A stretch of DNA of 33,769 bases, from the IMG/VR virus record IMGVR_UViG_3300033571_011898, positions 1 to 33,769 of that record, one strand, 5' to 3'. The position numbers and the translations under genes are program-made. The stretch is from a virus. Below, in pieces: positions 7,905-17,245 of the stretch. The notes beneath the pieces were generated by a model. That model saw only the letters and a list, made by a program, of their open reading frames with translations. It was not told where the DNA came from and searched no databases. Position 1 is the first letter of the stretch. Every line of letters starts with the position of its first letter.

Positions 7905-10900
7905 ATGTCGCAATTACAACAAACAGTCCTTAGAGTTAAAACAAATGTATTAAGTGATTTAAATGTTACTGGTACAACATCAATATCTCTTACAGGAAAC
8001 ACAGGAGGATTTGTATATTCAGGTGGAACAGGTACATCAAGTTCACCATATACAGGTAATTACCCAACAGTCCCATCATTTTTAACAGTTAATGTTACAG
8101 GTAATGGTACATTATATTTTGATTTTACATTATATAGTGTGAGTGTTGGTGGTAACTATCTACAAATATATATACAACATGCTGGTGAGACCTTCTCAAG
8201 AAAGGTTTTAACAAGTTATCCTCTTAGTGCAAATAGTTATGCTGATTATTTTAAAGTACAAGGTGGAGATATTGTTACATTTAAACAAGGAGGTTCACCA
8301 GTTACAGGAACAAATTATAGTATATATATGGTTCCTGATACAGAATTTATTAAACAAGGGGTATATGAATATGATAATTTAGATTTATATACCGATATTC
8401 CAATTAAAATTAATAAGTCATTTGCTGAATTACAGGACATTTCAAAGAAAAATTCTAATTATTCAGTGGGTCTTAGATTACCTGGTAGTAAAAAGAATAA
8501 TAGATTCTTTGAAAATTTCTATGATGTTGATCAAACATCTTTATATTTTGATGTTACAAAAAAGGTACAATGTGATGTATTAATAAATGACCAAAGTTAT
8601 TTTACAGGTTATTTAAGACTCAATAGTGTTGGTGTACAAAATTCCAAAGTAGAGTATGACGTTACATTATATTCATCTGTTGCAGATTTATATGGTAATA
8701 TTGGAACTAAATTATTAAAGGATTTGAACTTTAGAGATGCTGATTATTTTTATAATCATCAGTTCAACAGGGACAACACATTATATGGTTGGAGATATGA
8801 AAGTCTAAGGTCATCAAATGTAATTCCCTCAACATGGTTTTATCCTGTTGCACATAACGGATATGTTTATGTAAATACAGGAAACACTTTAACAGTACAA
8901 ACAGGTACAACATCAGGTACATCAATATATACAACAACTAAATTAGGTAGTTTTGCAACTGCTGCGGCTGCATACGCTGCGGGTTCTCAAAGAGGACATA
9001 TCAATTCAGTTGAGGATGGTGTAAGAGATAATCAATTAAAACCAGCACTTAATGTTTATGGTTTGATACAATTGATTTTCAAAGAAAACGGATATTCAAT
9101 TAGTTCAGATTTTTTTAATTCTCCATGGTTTAAATTATTATATACCTATGGATATTTTTCTGATAATAATCCTAAGTTATCTTTTACAGCACCAGTTTTA
9201 TCTACATTTGGTCCATCAGGTGTTGATGTATTATATACACAAACTGGTACAACAAACATAACTATGTATGTTGTTAAAGCAGGAACAGGTACACCTGCAC
9301 TATGTAATACAAACATTACAGGTACATTAACAATTAGAAATAATTCTTTTGGTTTTCTTATTCCCGTTGGGTTTACAATACCAGCAAATACACCTGAATA
9401 TGCAATAAATTGGAGTGCCGGTAATTCATTATATAATTTGACAACTTCGGTTGGTGTGGTTAACAGACCGTTAAACTATCTACCATCTCAAAGTGGTACA
9501 ACTGTGGATATGGTTGATGGTGAGTATTTGGATATGAATTTATTGATAAATCCTGATATAAAACAAATTGATTTTCTTTCATCAATTGCAAAGAAATTTA
9601 ATTTAGTTTTTGTTCCAAATAACAATAATCCAAATGAAATAATAATTGAACCATACGAATATTATGTAGGTAAAGGTAGTGTATATGATTGGACAGATAA
9701 ATTAAGTTATGATAAAGGATTTACTGTACAACCAGCACAGAACTTTGTTGAGAGTGAGTTATATCTTTCAGAAAAAGAAGATGGTGATGCAGGTAATGAC
9801 GAGTTTAAAAAGACAAACAATAGGATATATGGTAGAAATTTAATACCAAACCCAACTGATTTTAAATCTACAGAGAAAAAGATTGAGACAATATTCTCAC
9901 CACAATTATTAAGAAAGTGGAATCCTTCGTCTTTAACAGGGGTTACAAACGATGTGGGTATCCCACTTATGTTAAATTATGCGGAAACTTCTCAAGAGAA
10001 TGATAATGTCGTAGATTGGACATATTCAGGTGTTAAGACAAACCCAAGATTAATATATAACATGGGTAACTTCTCACCATTCTTGGATAATCCACAAGAG
10101 ATTATTACTCTTACAGGTTTCACATCATATTATTATAAAATTGAAAAGAATGATGGTACAGATCCTCAGGGTAGTTTGGTAAATCCTGTGGTATCTCATA
10201 CAATACCATTAGGTAATCCTGATAGTAATAAAATTAATAACGATAGTATATCTATCCTTTTTAATTGTGAACCACAAGTAGATATACAAGGTAAGACTGT
10301 ACAATTATTAGGTAGTGGTTCCACATTAAATATTTTCACAGAACAAAACGCATATAATTTATTCTATTTTGATAGAGTACAAAATTCATATAATAAAAAT
10401 ACAAGATTTTTATCAGGGTATTTTGATTTGAATATAAATGATGTAAATAATTTGGAAGCAGATGATTTAATTAAAGTAAATGACCAATATTTTACTTGGA
10501 ATAAAGTTGAGGAGTTTAACTTATCCAATCGTGAACTTACAAAAGTTGAATTGGTACAATTTAATAATAATCCAAATTATTATCCGTCAAGATATTTTAA
10601 ATATCAGTATTGTTCGGGTGATACTACAACTTATAGGTTTAAAACAGATTTTACAGAATCTCAAAGCATTCAAGGTACGAGATACTATTGGTCAATCTTC
10701 TACGATTATATGGTAGGAGCATTAGGTGGTAATGTGAGTGGTTTCACATCATCAATACCATATACTGGTAACACATATGTACCATATTCCATTCGTGAAG
10801 TTACAGAAGCAGATTATAATGCAAGTGGTACAACATTCCTTTCTGACCCATTAAAAAATTATTTTATTGATTCAGTAGAGGAAGCACCCGATGGTAATAT

Positions 10901-11243
10901 ATATAACCAAAGGAATCCTGTCTTTTTATTAAGTTCAGGACAAACAAAGGCTACCCTAAACGTATTTACAGGATGTACGGACTTTAATACACAAGCAGCA
11001 AATATTGGTGCAATTGTATATGGTTCACCAGCATCCTCACCTTATACAACGGGTATAACCATAAACGTAACAGATACAGGTTACATCAAATATTCAACAT
11101 CATCTTCAACAATTTATCAATATGTTGGTACATTAGGAAACTACGATATTCCTGATTGTGCATCTTGTTTATCAGTTGCTGTTGGTATCCCATTTGCAGA
11201 CCTTGCATCATTTACAATTGTTGATTGTGGAAACCCTTGTTAA
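7905..11243 (+). CDS. Large tail-tip / baseplate hub candidate
   Basis: This 1112-aa structural protein is one of the two longest in the genome. The segment around residues 550-610 (IDFLSSIAKKFNLVFVPN, then IIIEPYEYYVGKGSVYDWT, then KLSYDKGFTVQP) resembles the gp27/tail-hub fold, in which a strand-rich domain contacts the tail tube. The N-terminal 160 residues are Gly/Thr-rich beta-structure. The C-terminal 150 residues contain several cysteines (CASC, then CGNPC at the end), resembling the small Cys-containing C-terminal domain of the protein at 13319. No protease or lysozyme motif is visible, so any cell-wall cleavage at the tail tip cannot be read from it. The hub assignment is moderate; structural nature is near certain. 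Confidence 0.55.
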   Translation: MSQLQQTVLRVKTNVLSDLNVTGTTSISLTGNTGGFVYSGGTGTSSSPYTGNYPTVPSFLTVNVTGNGTLYFDFTLYSVSVGGNYLQIYIQHAGETFSRKVLTSYPLSANSYADYFKVQGGDIVTFKQGGSPVTGTNYSIYMVPDTEFIKQGVYEYDNLDLYTDIPIKINKSFAELQDISKKNSNYSVGLRLPGSKKNNRFFENFYDVDQTSLYFDVTKKVQCDVLINDQSYFTGYLRLNSVGVQNSKVEYDVTLYSSVADLYGNIGTKLLKDLNFRDADYFYNHQFNRDNTLYGWRYESLRSSNVIPSTWFYPVAHNGYVYVNTGNTLTVQTGTTSGTSIYTTTKLGSFATAAAAYAAGSQRGHINSVEDGVRDNQLKPALNVYGLIQLIFKENGYSISSDFFNSPWFKLLYTYGYFSDNNPKLSFTAPVLSTFGPSGVDVLYTQTGTTNITMYVVKAGTGTPALCNTNITGTLTIRNNSFGFLIPVGFTIPANTPEYAINWSAGNSLYNLTTSVGVVNRPLNYLPSQSGTTVDMVDGEYLDMNLLINPDIKQIDFLSSIAKKFNLVFVPNNNNPNEIIIEPYEYYVGKGSVYDWTDKLSYDKGFTVQPAQNFVESELYLSEKEDGDAGNDEFKKTNNRIYGRNLIPNPTDFKSTEKKIETIFSPQLLRKWNPSSLTGVTNDVGIPLMLNYAETSQENDNVVDWTYSGVKTNPRLIYNMGNFSPFLDNPQEIITLTGFTSYYYKIEKNDGTDPQGSLVNPVVSHTIPLGNPDSNKINNDSISILFNCEPQVDIQGKTVQLLGSGSTLNIFTEQNAYNLFYFDRVQNSYNKNTRFLSGYFDLNINDVNNLEADDLIKVNDQYFTWNKVEEFNLSNRELTKVELVQFNNNPNYYPSRYFKYQYCSGDTTTYRFKTDFTESQSIQGTRYYWSIFYDYMVGALGGNVSGFTSSIPYTGNTYVPYSIREVTEADYNASGTTFLSDPLKNYFIDSVEEAPDGNIYNQRNPVFLLSSGQTKATLNVFTGCTDFNTQAANIGAIVYGSPASSPYTTGITINVTDTGYIKYSTSSSTIYQYVGTLGNYDIPDCASCLSVAVGIPFADLASFTIVDCGNPC

Positions 11244-11258
11244 AACTATTTATATAAT

Positions 11259-13304
11259 ATGAGAGGAAGTATTTTAGTAACATTTGACGAATATTTGGAT
11301 GGTAGAGGTGGACAAAACTATTCTTTAACTGTTGGTGGAGAATCAAGGGATTCACATTTTACAGATGCAAATAATCTTTATTCTACATTTGTAACAACAG
11401 GTCAAACAGTAGTTTTTACTATTAATAGGGCAAGTTATATATATAAATCAGAAGTTGTAATAAAAAGATTAGATTTTACAAATGATGATGAGGCGGGAGA
11501 TAGAGGTATTAAGGAAACAATTATAAGTCCTGTTATTACTCATCCAAGTGCAGATTCATCTGTTTATACTTTTACTGCAACGACAATAAATTCAGCATAT
11601 AATTATCATTATGTAATTGATGCTGGTATATCGATTTGTTATAATAATGCTAGTGGATTCACAGGTGGGTCTGGTTCAGAAGTAACAGATATAGATTTAT
11701 TATCAACAGGAAAAATAATTATAAGTGGTGAATATACGGCATACAGTGGTATTAGCGCAAATAGAATTGTTCAATTAAATGATGATGGTACTGTATATTC
11801 AGGATTCAGTTATGGTTCAGGATTTACACCTGATACAACAAATGAAATTGCAGAATTATCGGATGGTAAATTAGTAATAGTAGGACAATTTACAAACTAT
11901 AATGGAACATCTTGTAACAGAATTATTGGATTAAATGCTGATGGTACTGTTAATACAGGATTTACAACAGGTACAGGATTTAACGGAGACCCTGGCCCAA
12001 TAGAAAAACAATCTGATGATAAAGTTATTATTGGTGGTAGATTTTGGGAATATAATGGTACAACATCACCAAAAATTATTAGATTAAATACAGACGGTTC
12101 ATATGACAATACATTCGTTGTAGGTTCAGGATTTACAAGTGGAGGTACATTTAATGATTTAAATTCTGAAGTAAGTTGTTTAGCAATTCAATCAGATGGT
12201 AAAATAGTTGTTGGTGGTAACTTTGATGCCTATAGTGGTACAAGTATTACAAGAATTTGTAGATTAAATTCTGATGGTTCTTTGGATAATACATTTAGTA
12301 CGGGTACAGGATTAAATGGTTTACCTGTTGAAATTAAAGTACAGTCTGATGGTAAGATATTAGTTGGTGGATTCTTCACGTCTTATAATGGAACTACATC
12401 AAATAGAATTATAAGATTAAATACTGATGGTTCTATTGATGGGACATTTTCAATTGGTACAGGTTTTAATAATCCTGTTTATGCAATTGAATTTACTTAT
12501 GATTTTAAAATTATAGTTGGTGGACAATTTACAAACTATAATGGAACATCAAGACAGAATTTAATTTCTTTAAATTCAAATGGATCGATAGATACACAAT
12601 TTATCGCTACAGCAAATAGTATTGTTTATTCAATTTTAGTATTACCTGATGGTGATGTAATGGTTGGTGGTGCTTTTGGTGTTGTTAATGGTGTTGCAGT
12701 ACAAAGAATTGTAAGATTAGGACGTACAGGTAGTTTATATAGTTGTTTAGAACCAACTCCAACACCTACTCCTACACCAACGATGACTATAACACCAACG
12801 ATGACTATAACACCAACACCTGGTACACCAACACCAACGATGACACCTACTTTTACTATAACACCTACTTTTACTATAACACCGACCATAACTCCAACAT
12901 TTACACCCACACCAACAATAACTCCAGGATTTTGTCCTGAACTTACTGTTAGTAATTTAGTACTTACAAATATTAGATATTATAGGGGTAAATATTTAAA
13001 TTCAGATTTAAGTGTTACTGTTAATTTAGGACCAACTTGGTATAATGTTTATACTTTTCCTAATGATGGTAATATGTATGTATTTGCACAGTATAGGAAT
13101 CAGAATTTTGGTCAATGGAATGATGTAATGGGAGTATTATTACCACCTATACAAACATTTACATTTAGTGACTTTTTTGGTCCTGCTTTACCAGTTACTG
13201 AAAGTGGGGACTTAATATATCTAAGATGGTTAACTTATTGTAATGATGGCGGACCAAGTTTTGTAATATCTAATGAATTGATTATTGATAGAAATAATCC
13301 TTAA
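11259..13304 (+). CDS. Tail fibre with seven delta-60-type repeats (beta-propeller) and Pro-Thr linker
   Basis: This 681-aa protein has four parts. Residues 1-140 form a beta-rich N-terminal domain, probably the attachment to the tail tip. Residues 145-497 hold seven copies of a unit of about 45-50 residues with the pattern QSDGKIxVGGxFTxYNGTxxNRIxRLNxDGSxDxTF, which matches the delta-60 repeat family; seven copies suggest a complete seven-bladed propeller. Residues 499-557 are a Pro-Thr linker, and 558-681 a compact C-terminal domain (LVLTNIRYYRGKYLNSDLSV...). Copies 1, 6 and 7 are the most diverged, as expected at propeller edges. A receptor-binding role is inferred. It lies between the hub candidate and a second Pro-Thr fibre. 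Confidence 0.7.
   Translation: MRGSILVTFDEYLDGRGGQNYSLTVGGESRDSHFTDANNLYSTFVTTGQTVVFTINRASYIYKSEVVIKRLDFTNDDEAGDRGIKETIISPVITHPSADSSVYTFTATTINSAYNYHYVIDAGISICYNNASGFTGGSGSEVTDIDLLSTGKIIISGEYTAYSGISANRIVQLNDDGTVYSGFSYGSGFTPDTTNEIAELSDGKLVIVGQFTNYNGTSCNRIIGLNADGTVNTGFTTGTGFNGDPGPIEKQSDDKVIIGGRFWEYNGTTSPKIIRLNTDGSYDNTFVVGSGFTSGGTFNDLNSEVSCLAIQSDGKIVVGGNFDAYSGTSITRICRLNSDGSLDNTFSTGTGLNGLPVEIKVQSDGKILVGGFFTSYNGTTSNRIIRLNTDGSIDGTFSIGTGFNNPVYAIEFTYDFKIIVGGQFTNYNGTSRQNLISLNSNGSIDTQFIATANSIVYSILVLPDGDVMVGGAFGVVNGVAVQRIVRLGRTGSLYSCLEPTPTPTPTPTMTITPTMTITPTPGTPTPTMTPTFTITPTFTITPTITPTFTPTPTITPGFCPELTVSNLVLTNIRYYRGKYLNSDLSVTVNLGPTWYNVYTFPNDGNMYVFAQYRNQNFGQWNDVMGVLLPPIQTFTFSDFFGPALPVTESGDLIYLRWLTYCNDGGPSFVISNELIIDRNNP
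12753..12929 (+). repeat. Coding Pro-Thr repeat in fibre linker
   Basis: This low-complexity run (units such as ACACCAACACCT and ACGATGACTATA) encodes the TPTPT/TITPT linker of the propeller fibre. A closely similar run occurs about 1 kb downstream in the next gene, including an almost identical ACACCTGGTACACC stretch, so the two could recombine. Confidence 0.8.
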
Positions 13305-13318
13305 AATATTTATAAATT

Positions 13319-14191
13319 ATGAGTAGAAAATATATAAGACAACAAATTTTACAGGATTTTGTCTACCCAAATAACGAAGTATCACAATATGATATTGATA
13401 ATATTGTACATGACCTGAATGGAAATAGTGTTACTGGTGTTGTAAACTCATTCAGTGCAACAACTTTCACATCATCAAGTCTTTCAATAAGTTATAATAT
13501 AACTTGGAATTTAAATGGTGCTGAGCCTTGGATTAGAAACTCAAATACTTTAGGAATTGTATCTGTACATATGTTGGCACCAACTCAAAATTATTACAAA
13601 CCTTGGAGGGTGGTTAGTTCTTTATCTAATTCAACTTTAACATTAACAGGTCTTACTGCAACACAAACCGCAACAATAACTCCTTCAGATGTTGGTTTAA
13701 CAACATTTACAAGTGGAACATATTATTTTGAGGTAAGATTTATTGGTCATAGAAGTATCTATCCTGTATGTGTTAATTTAAGTTTGACACCAGCTACACC
13801 TACACCAACTCCTACTTCAACAATAACACCAACACCAACATTTACTCCGACACCTGGCGTTACGACAACACCTACCCCTACAATAACCCCAACACCTGGT
13901 ACACCTACTCCTACACCTACTCCTACACCTACACCAATACCTTTAAATGAATATGGTTTCTGTGGTAGAGGTAATAGTGTAAGTGAATCTTGTAACGATG
14001 CGGGTCTTAACAATAGAACATTCTATTCTGATTGTGATAGTGGTTCATTCGGTGCAGGTTGTACAGTTTATGTGGATTCCGCAGGTAATACACCATTAAC
14101 AGGATATACAAACATATTTATGAATGGTGCTAATTATGATATAAATTCATCAACAGGAGTTGTAACAGCATACTCATCAATACAGTGTTAA
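13319..14191 (+). CDS. Second Pro-Thr-linker fibre with Cys-containing C-terminal knob
   Basis: This 290-aa protein has a beta-sandwich-like N-terminal domain (1-155; FSATTFTSSSLSISYNITW, then YYFEVRFIGHRSIYPV), a Pro-Thr linker (157-208) and an 82-residue C-terminal domain (209-290). The C-terminal domain has cysteines at 215, 225, 239, 248 and 290 and the pattern TFYSDCDSGSFGAGCTVYVD, TPLTGYTN, INSSTGVV. I recall similar small knobs in Bacteroidota phage and surface proteins, with a variable binding role. The architecture parallels the preceding gene. It begins 14 nt after it behind an AT-rich leader (ATATTTATAAATT). A receptor-binding or decoration role is inferred; no enzymatic motif is seen. 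Confidence 0.6.
   Translation: MSRKYIRQQILQDFVYPNNEVSQYDIDNIVHDLNGNSVTGVVNSFSATTFTSSSLSISYNITWNLNGAEPWIRNSNTLGIVSVHMLAPTQNYYKPWRVVSSLSNSTLTLTGLTATQTATITPSDVGLTTFTSGTYYFEVRFIGHRSIYPVCVNLSLTPATPTPTPTSTITPTPTFTPTPGVTTTPTPTITPTPGTPTPTPTPTPTPIPLNEYGFCGRGNSVSESCNDAGLNNRTFYSDCDSGSFGAGCTVYVDSAGNTPLTGYTNIFMNGANYDINSSTGVVTAYSSIQC
13787..13942 (+). repeat. Coding Pro-Thr repeat in second fibre
   Basis: Units such as CCTACACCAACT and ACACCAACACCT encode (TP)n with inserted TIT, TFT and PGV. The DNA closely matches the run at 12753-12929, and synonymous changes show that the two have diverged. Confidence 0.8.
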
Positions 14192-14202
14192 AAATAATAT
14201 AT

Positions 14203-14400
14203 ATGAATATATACGTAGTAATTGAAAAAGACCATTTAAATGAGATTGTGGTTAGAAACCATAAAGAAAGTTTATTAAGAAACAGAGAACTATTTGAAGA
14301 ACATCATTTAGATTTTAGTTCAATTAATAAACTTAAAGGAGATAAAAATCTTTTGAACAAAGCGTTCTTAGAGGAACTATCTCTACATATAACAGACTAA
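14203..14400 (+). CDS. Small protein upstream of tape measure, unknown function
   Basis: This 65-aa protein (MNIYVVIEKDHLNEIVVRNH...) has an initial beta-strand-like segment and then charged helices ending in KAFLEELSLHITD. I chose the ATG at 14203; a GTG at 14185 would overlap the previous gene and add six residues of poor character. It lies 7 nt before the tape-measure gene, where small chaperones or minor tail proteins often sit. I do not recognise a family. Confidence 0.55.
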   Translation: MNIYVVIEKDHLNEIVVRNHKESLLRNRELFEEHHLDFSSINKLKGDKNLLNKAFLEELSLHITD

Positions 14401-14407
14401 TTATAAT

Positions 14408-17086
14408 ATGGCTGGTAAAAAGATTTTTATTGAGTATGACATTGATAGTAGTGACTTAAAGATTGCTAATGGGGAAACCTTATCACTTACTCAACAACTC
14501 CGTTTATTAAAGAAAGAATTACAAAGGGGTGATTTAAAACCTGAACAATTTGATATTCTTCGTAAAAAGATTGGTGATACTGAGGACCAAATTGCTAGAA
14601 CAACCGTAAAGTCTAAGGACTTTTTTGGTGTTTTATCAACCTTACCTGGCCCTGTTGGTCAGTTTGGTGGTTCACTATTGGCGGTAGTAGATACACTTAA
14701 AGTTTTTAGTTCGTTCTCTTTCAAAGACATTAAAAACTCTTTAAGTGATATTGGTGATGATGTTGTAGAAATTACAAGAAATTTTACAGGATTAGGTAAA
14801 TCAACTCAAGACGTTGGTCAAGCAAATAAAGATTTAGTTACATCAAATCAAGAACTTGCATCATCATCAAATCAGTCAGCAATTGCGGCGGGTGCAACTG
14901 CGGGTGCAATATCAACACAAAAGAAAGAAACTCAATTATTAAGAATTGAAACCGACCAAACAGGTCAAGCGATGATTAAGGCGGTCAAACCTATTAAGGA
15001 TATGACCAAAGAGGAACTTGAGTTATTTAAACAACAAAGAAATAGAGTTGTTCATACAAAAGATTTAACTCAAGCAACCAATGCACAAGCTGTGGCAAGT
15101 GAGACTGCAACTGTCGCAACAACTACTCAAACTGTTGCAACACAGACATTAACTGTTGCACAAAGGGCGGCAACATTTGCAACAAACGCGTTAAAAATTG
15201 CGTTGGCTTCTTTAGGTATTGGTTTGATTATTATTGCGGTATCTGAATTGGTTAGTTTAATTTCTGAATTTGCTTCAGGTACAAAAGAGGCGGAAAGGGC
15301 ACAAAAACAATTTAATGATGAATTGGAAAGAACCAATACATTATTGGATTTAGATTTAAAGGCAGCAAAAAGAAGACAAGATTTAAGGGTTGCAGAACTT
15401 AAGGCGAGAGGTGCATCAGAGAAAGAAATTAATGACCAAACACTTGAAGGGTTAAAAGAAAACTTCGCCTTAAAACAACAGGCGTTGGAAGATGCAAATG
15501 CGTTATACAACAAAACATTAAAAAGAAATGATGAGAACGCATTAAAGGATTTAGAAACCATCGGTAAAAAACAACTTGATTTGGACCAAGAGGTTAAAGA
15601 CCTTAGAAACCAAATTAAGATTGCTGAATTACAAGATGATATTAAGGCTGCAGAAAAAAGAAAAGAACAAGATAAGGCCGCAGCAGATAAACTTGCACAA
15701 CAAAGAAAAGAAGCAGAACAAAAAAGAATTAACGATACTAAGAGTGCAGAAGATCAACTTGCTGAGTTAATTAGAAGTAATTCTGAACTTAGAATAAGAG
15801 ATGAGAGAGAAAGACAATTCCAAGAGTTAAAGAATCAGAAACAAGTAGAAGAAGAAAAGATTAAGGCGTTATCAATATCTGAGGAGTTAAGAGGTAAACT
15901 ACTTGAACAAGTAAGATTGAAGTACGGATATAAGTTACTCAACATGAACCAAAAGTTCGTTGAGGAGGATTTGAAAGCGTTAAAAGAATTTCAAAGAAAG
16001 AGAGAGGATATTGAAATTTCTGCAATTGAAGATACAAGAAAGAGAGAAGATGCAGAAAGAGAAGTAAAATTAAAAAGAGATTTAGAGGATTTAGAGGAGG
16101 ATAAAGAATTTGCAAAGTTATCTGAGGAAGCAAAAGAGGAAATAAGAAAGAATATCCGTCAAAGATATGCGAATGAGGCAAGAGAAGAAACTAAATCAAG
16201 AAATAAAGAAGACCAAGATGACAGATTAAAGAAACTTGATGATGAGTTAAGATTCTTACAAATACGTCAAGAGGCGATTAGGGCAGGTACCAAAGCATTC
16301 TTTGATAGTCAAAGAGAAATTCTTGCGGTTGCAGAAAAGAGAGAAATAGAACTTGCTGAAGGTAAGGAGCAAGAAATTACCGCAATCAAAGCGAAGTATG
16401 CGAAGTTAAGGAAGGATATTGACCAACAAGAGAAGATGGCTACATTATCAGCCATCGGTGAGACAATCGGTGCGATTGGAAACTTAACCGCAGCAATTGC
16501 GGCATCTTATGATGAAGAAGCCAAGACAAGTAAAGAGGCGTTTGAAAAGAGAAAGAAATTACAGATTGCAACTGCGGTAATGTCAGCTGCATCAGGTATT
16601 ATACAAATCTTAACTCAACCTTCAACACTTCCTTCACCATTCGATTGGATTGTAAAAGGTATTAACGCAGCTGCACTTGCAGTAACAACCGCGGTACAGA
16701 TTAAGAATATCAAGAACACTAAGTTTGAAGACCAAGGTGGTGGAACAAGACAGGCTGGTACTGTAAGAGGTATGGCTAATGGTGGTATCGTAAGAGGACC
16801 TGGTGGACCTAAATCCGATAGTGTTCCAACTAACCTATCAAATGGTGAGGCGGTAATGACAAGCGGTGCAGTGACCATGTTTGCACCATTACTATCTATG
16901 ATGAATCAAATGGGTGGTGGTGCATCGTTCAGTTCTGACATTAGTGTTGCATCTGCTGATAACCCAATTAGAAATAATCCATCACAGGAACAAACACCTG
17001 TAATAATGAAGACCTATGTAGTTGAAAGTGAATTAACAACCTCTCAACAGAAACAGGCTAGGTTAAAAGAATTATCAACTTTATAA
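14408..17086 (+). CDS. Tail tape measure protein
   Basis: This 892-aa protein sets tail length and is ejected with the DNA. Long charged coiled-coil stretches (about 290-700; Glu/Lys/Arg-rich with heptad character) flank a hydrophobic segment at about 261-290 (LASLGIGLIIIAVSELVSLI). Further hydrophobic segments lie near 718-770 (AVMSAASGIIQIL, INAAALAVTTAVQI). The C-terminus is Gly-rich (MANGGIVRGPGG, then LSNGEAVMTSGAV), a pattern common in tape measures of Bacteroidota phages. At about 1.5 angstrom per residue, the usual rule, the tail would be about 130 nm, consistent with a siphovirus. The start follows a TATAATATG leader without a Shine-Dalgarno site. Confidence 0.9.
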   Translation: MAGKKIFIEYDIDSSDLKIANGETLSLTQQLRLLKKELQRGDLKPEQFDILRKKIGDTEDQIARTTVKSKDFFGVLSTLPGPVGQFGGSLLAVVDTLKVFSSFSFKDIKNSLSDIGDDVVEITRNFTGLGKSTQDVGQANKDLVTSNQELASSSNQSAIAAGATAGAISTQKKETQLLRIETDQTGQAMIKAVKPIKDMTKEELELFKQQRNRVVHTKDLTQATNAQAVASETATVATTTQTVATQTLTVAQRAATFATNALKIALASLGIGLIIIAVSELVSLISEFASGTKEAERAQKQFNDELERTNTLLDLDLKAAKRRQDLRVAELKARGASEKEINDQTLEGLKENFALKQQALEDANALYNKTLKRNDENALKDLETIGKKQLDLDQEVKDLRNQIKIAELQDDIKAAEKRKEQDKAAADKLAQQRKEAEQKRINDTKSAEDQLAELIRSNSELRIRDERERQFQELKNQKQVEEEKIKALSISEELRGKLLEQVRLKYGYKLLNMNQKFVEEDLKALKEFQRKREDIEISAIEDTRKREDAEREVKLKRDLEDLEEDKEFAKLSEEAKEEIRKNIRQRYANEAREETKSRNKEDQDDRLKKLDDELRFLQIRQEAIRAGTKAFFDSQREILAVAEKREIELAEGKEQEITAIKAKYAKLRKDIDQQEKMATLSAIGETIGAIGNLTAAIAASYDEEAKTSKEAFEKRKKLQIATAVMSAASGIIQILTQPSTLPSPFDWIVKGINAAALAVTTAVQIKNIKNTKFEDQGGGTRQAGTVRGMANGGIVRGPGGPKSDSVPTNLSNGEAVMTSGAVTMFAPLLSMMNQMGGGASFSSDISVASADNPIRNNPSQEQTPVIMKTYVVESELTTSQQKQARLKELSTL

Positions 17087-17087
17087 T

Positions 17088-17216
17088 ATGTCAAAGGGTA
17101 AATCCAATAATAGTCACAAATTATCCTTCGGTAAAAGACGTAGTCAACCAACAGGAAAAAAATCTTATGGTCCGAAAGCACAAAGACCAAAGAAGTATCG
17201 TGGACAAGGTAGATAG
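17088..17216 (+). CDS. 42-aa highly basic small protein
   Basis: The reading frame begins 1 nt after the tape-measure stop (TAATATG) and encodes MSKGKSNNSHKLSFGKRR, then SQPTGKK, then SYGPKAQRPKKYRGQGR. Fourteen of its 42 residues are Lys or Arg and none is acidic. The Ser/Gly/Lys-rich composition and the terminal PKKYRGQGR look like a nucleic-acid-binding or capsid-interior peptide; I recall similar short basic proteins in other Bacteroidota phages. It is too short for many gene callers. Packing between the tape measure and protease genes, with normal codon use, supports it being real. Function unknown. Confidence 0.7.
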   Translation: MSKGKSNNSHKLSFGKRRSQPTGKKSYGPKAQRPKKYRGQGR

Positions 17217-17245
17217 TATAAACCGAATTATTTATATTTTAGTAT

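Noticed and set aside
10480-10716. 78-aa + strand Ile/Leu-rich frame inside the tail-tip gene
   Set aside because: Out-of-frame reading of AT-rich coding DNA with no own start context.
12626-12910. 94-aa - strand frame rich in Val-Gly repeats
   Set aside because: It is the antisense reading of the Pro-Thr repeat in the fibre gene; the VGVGV pattern is a by-product of the (ACNCCN) repeat.
13759-14013. 84-aa - strand Val-Gly frame
   Set aside because: Same cause, antisense to the Pro-Thr linker of the second fibre.
15127-15561. 144-aa - strand frame within the tape measure
   Set aside because: Complement of a coiled-coil gene with strongly biased codons; Ser/Ala/Asn/Phe-rich with no start context.
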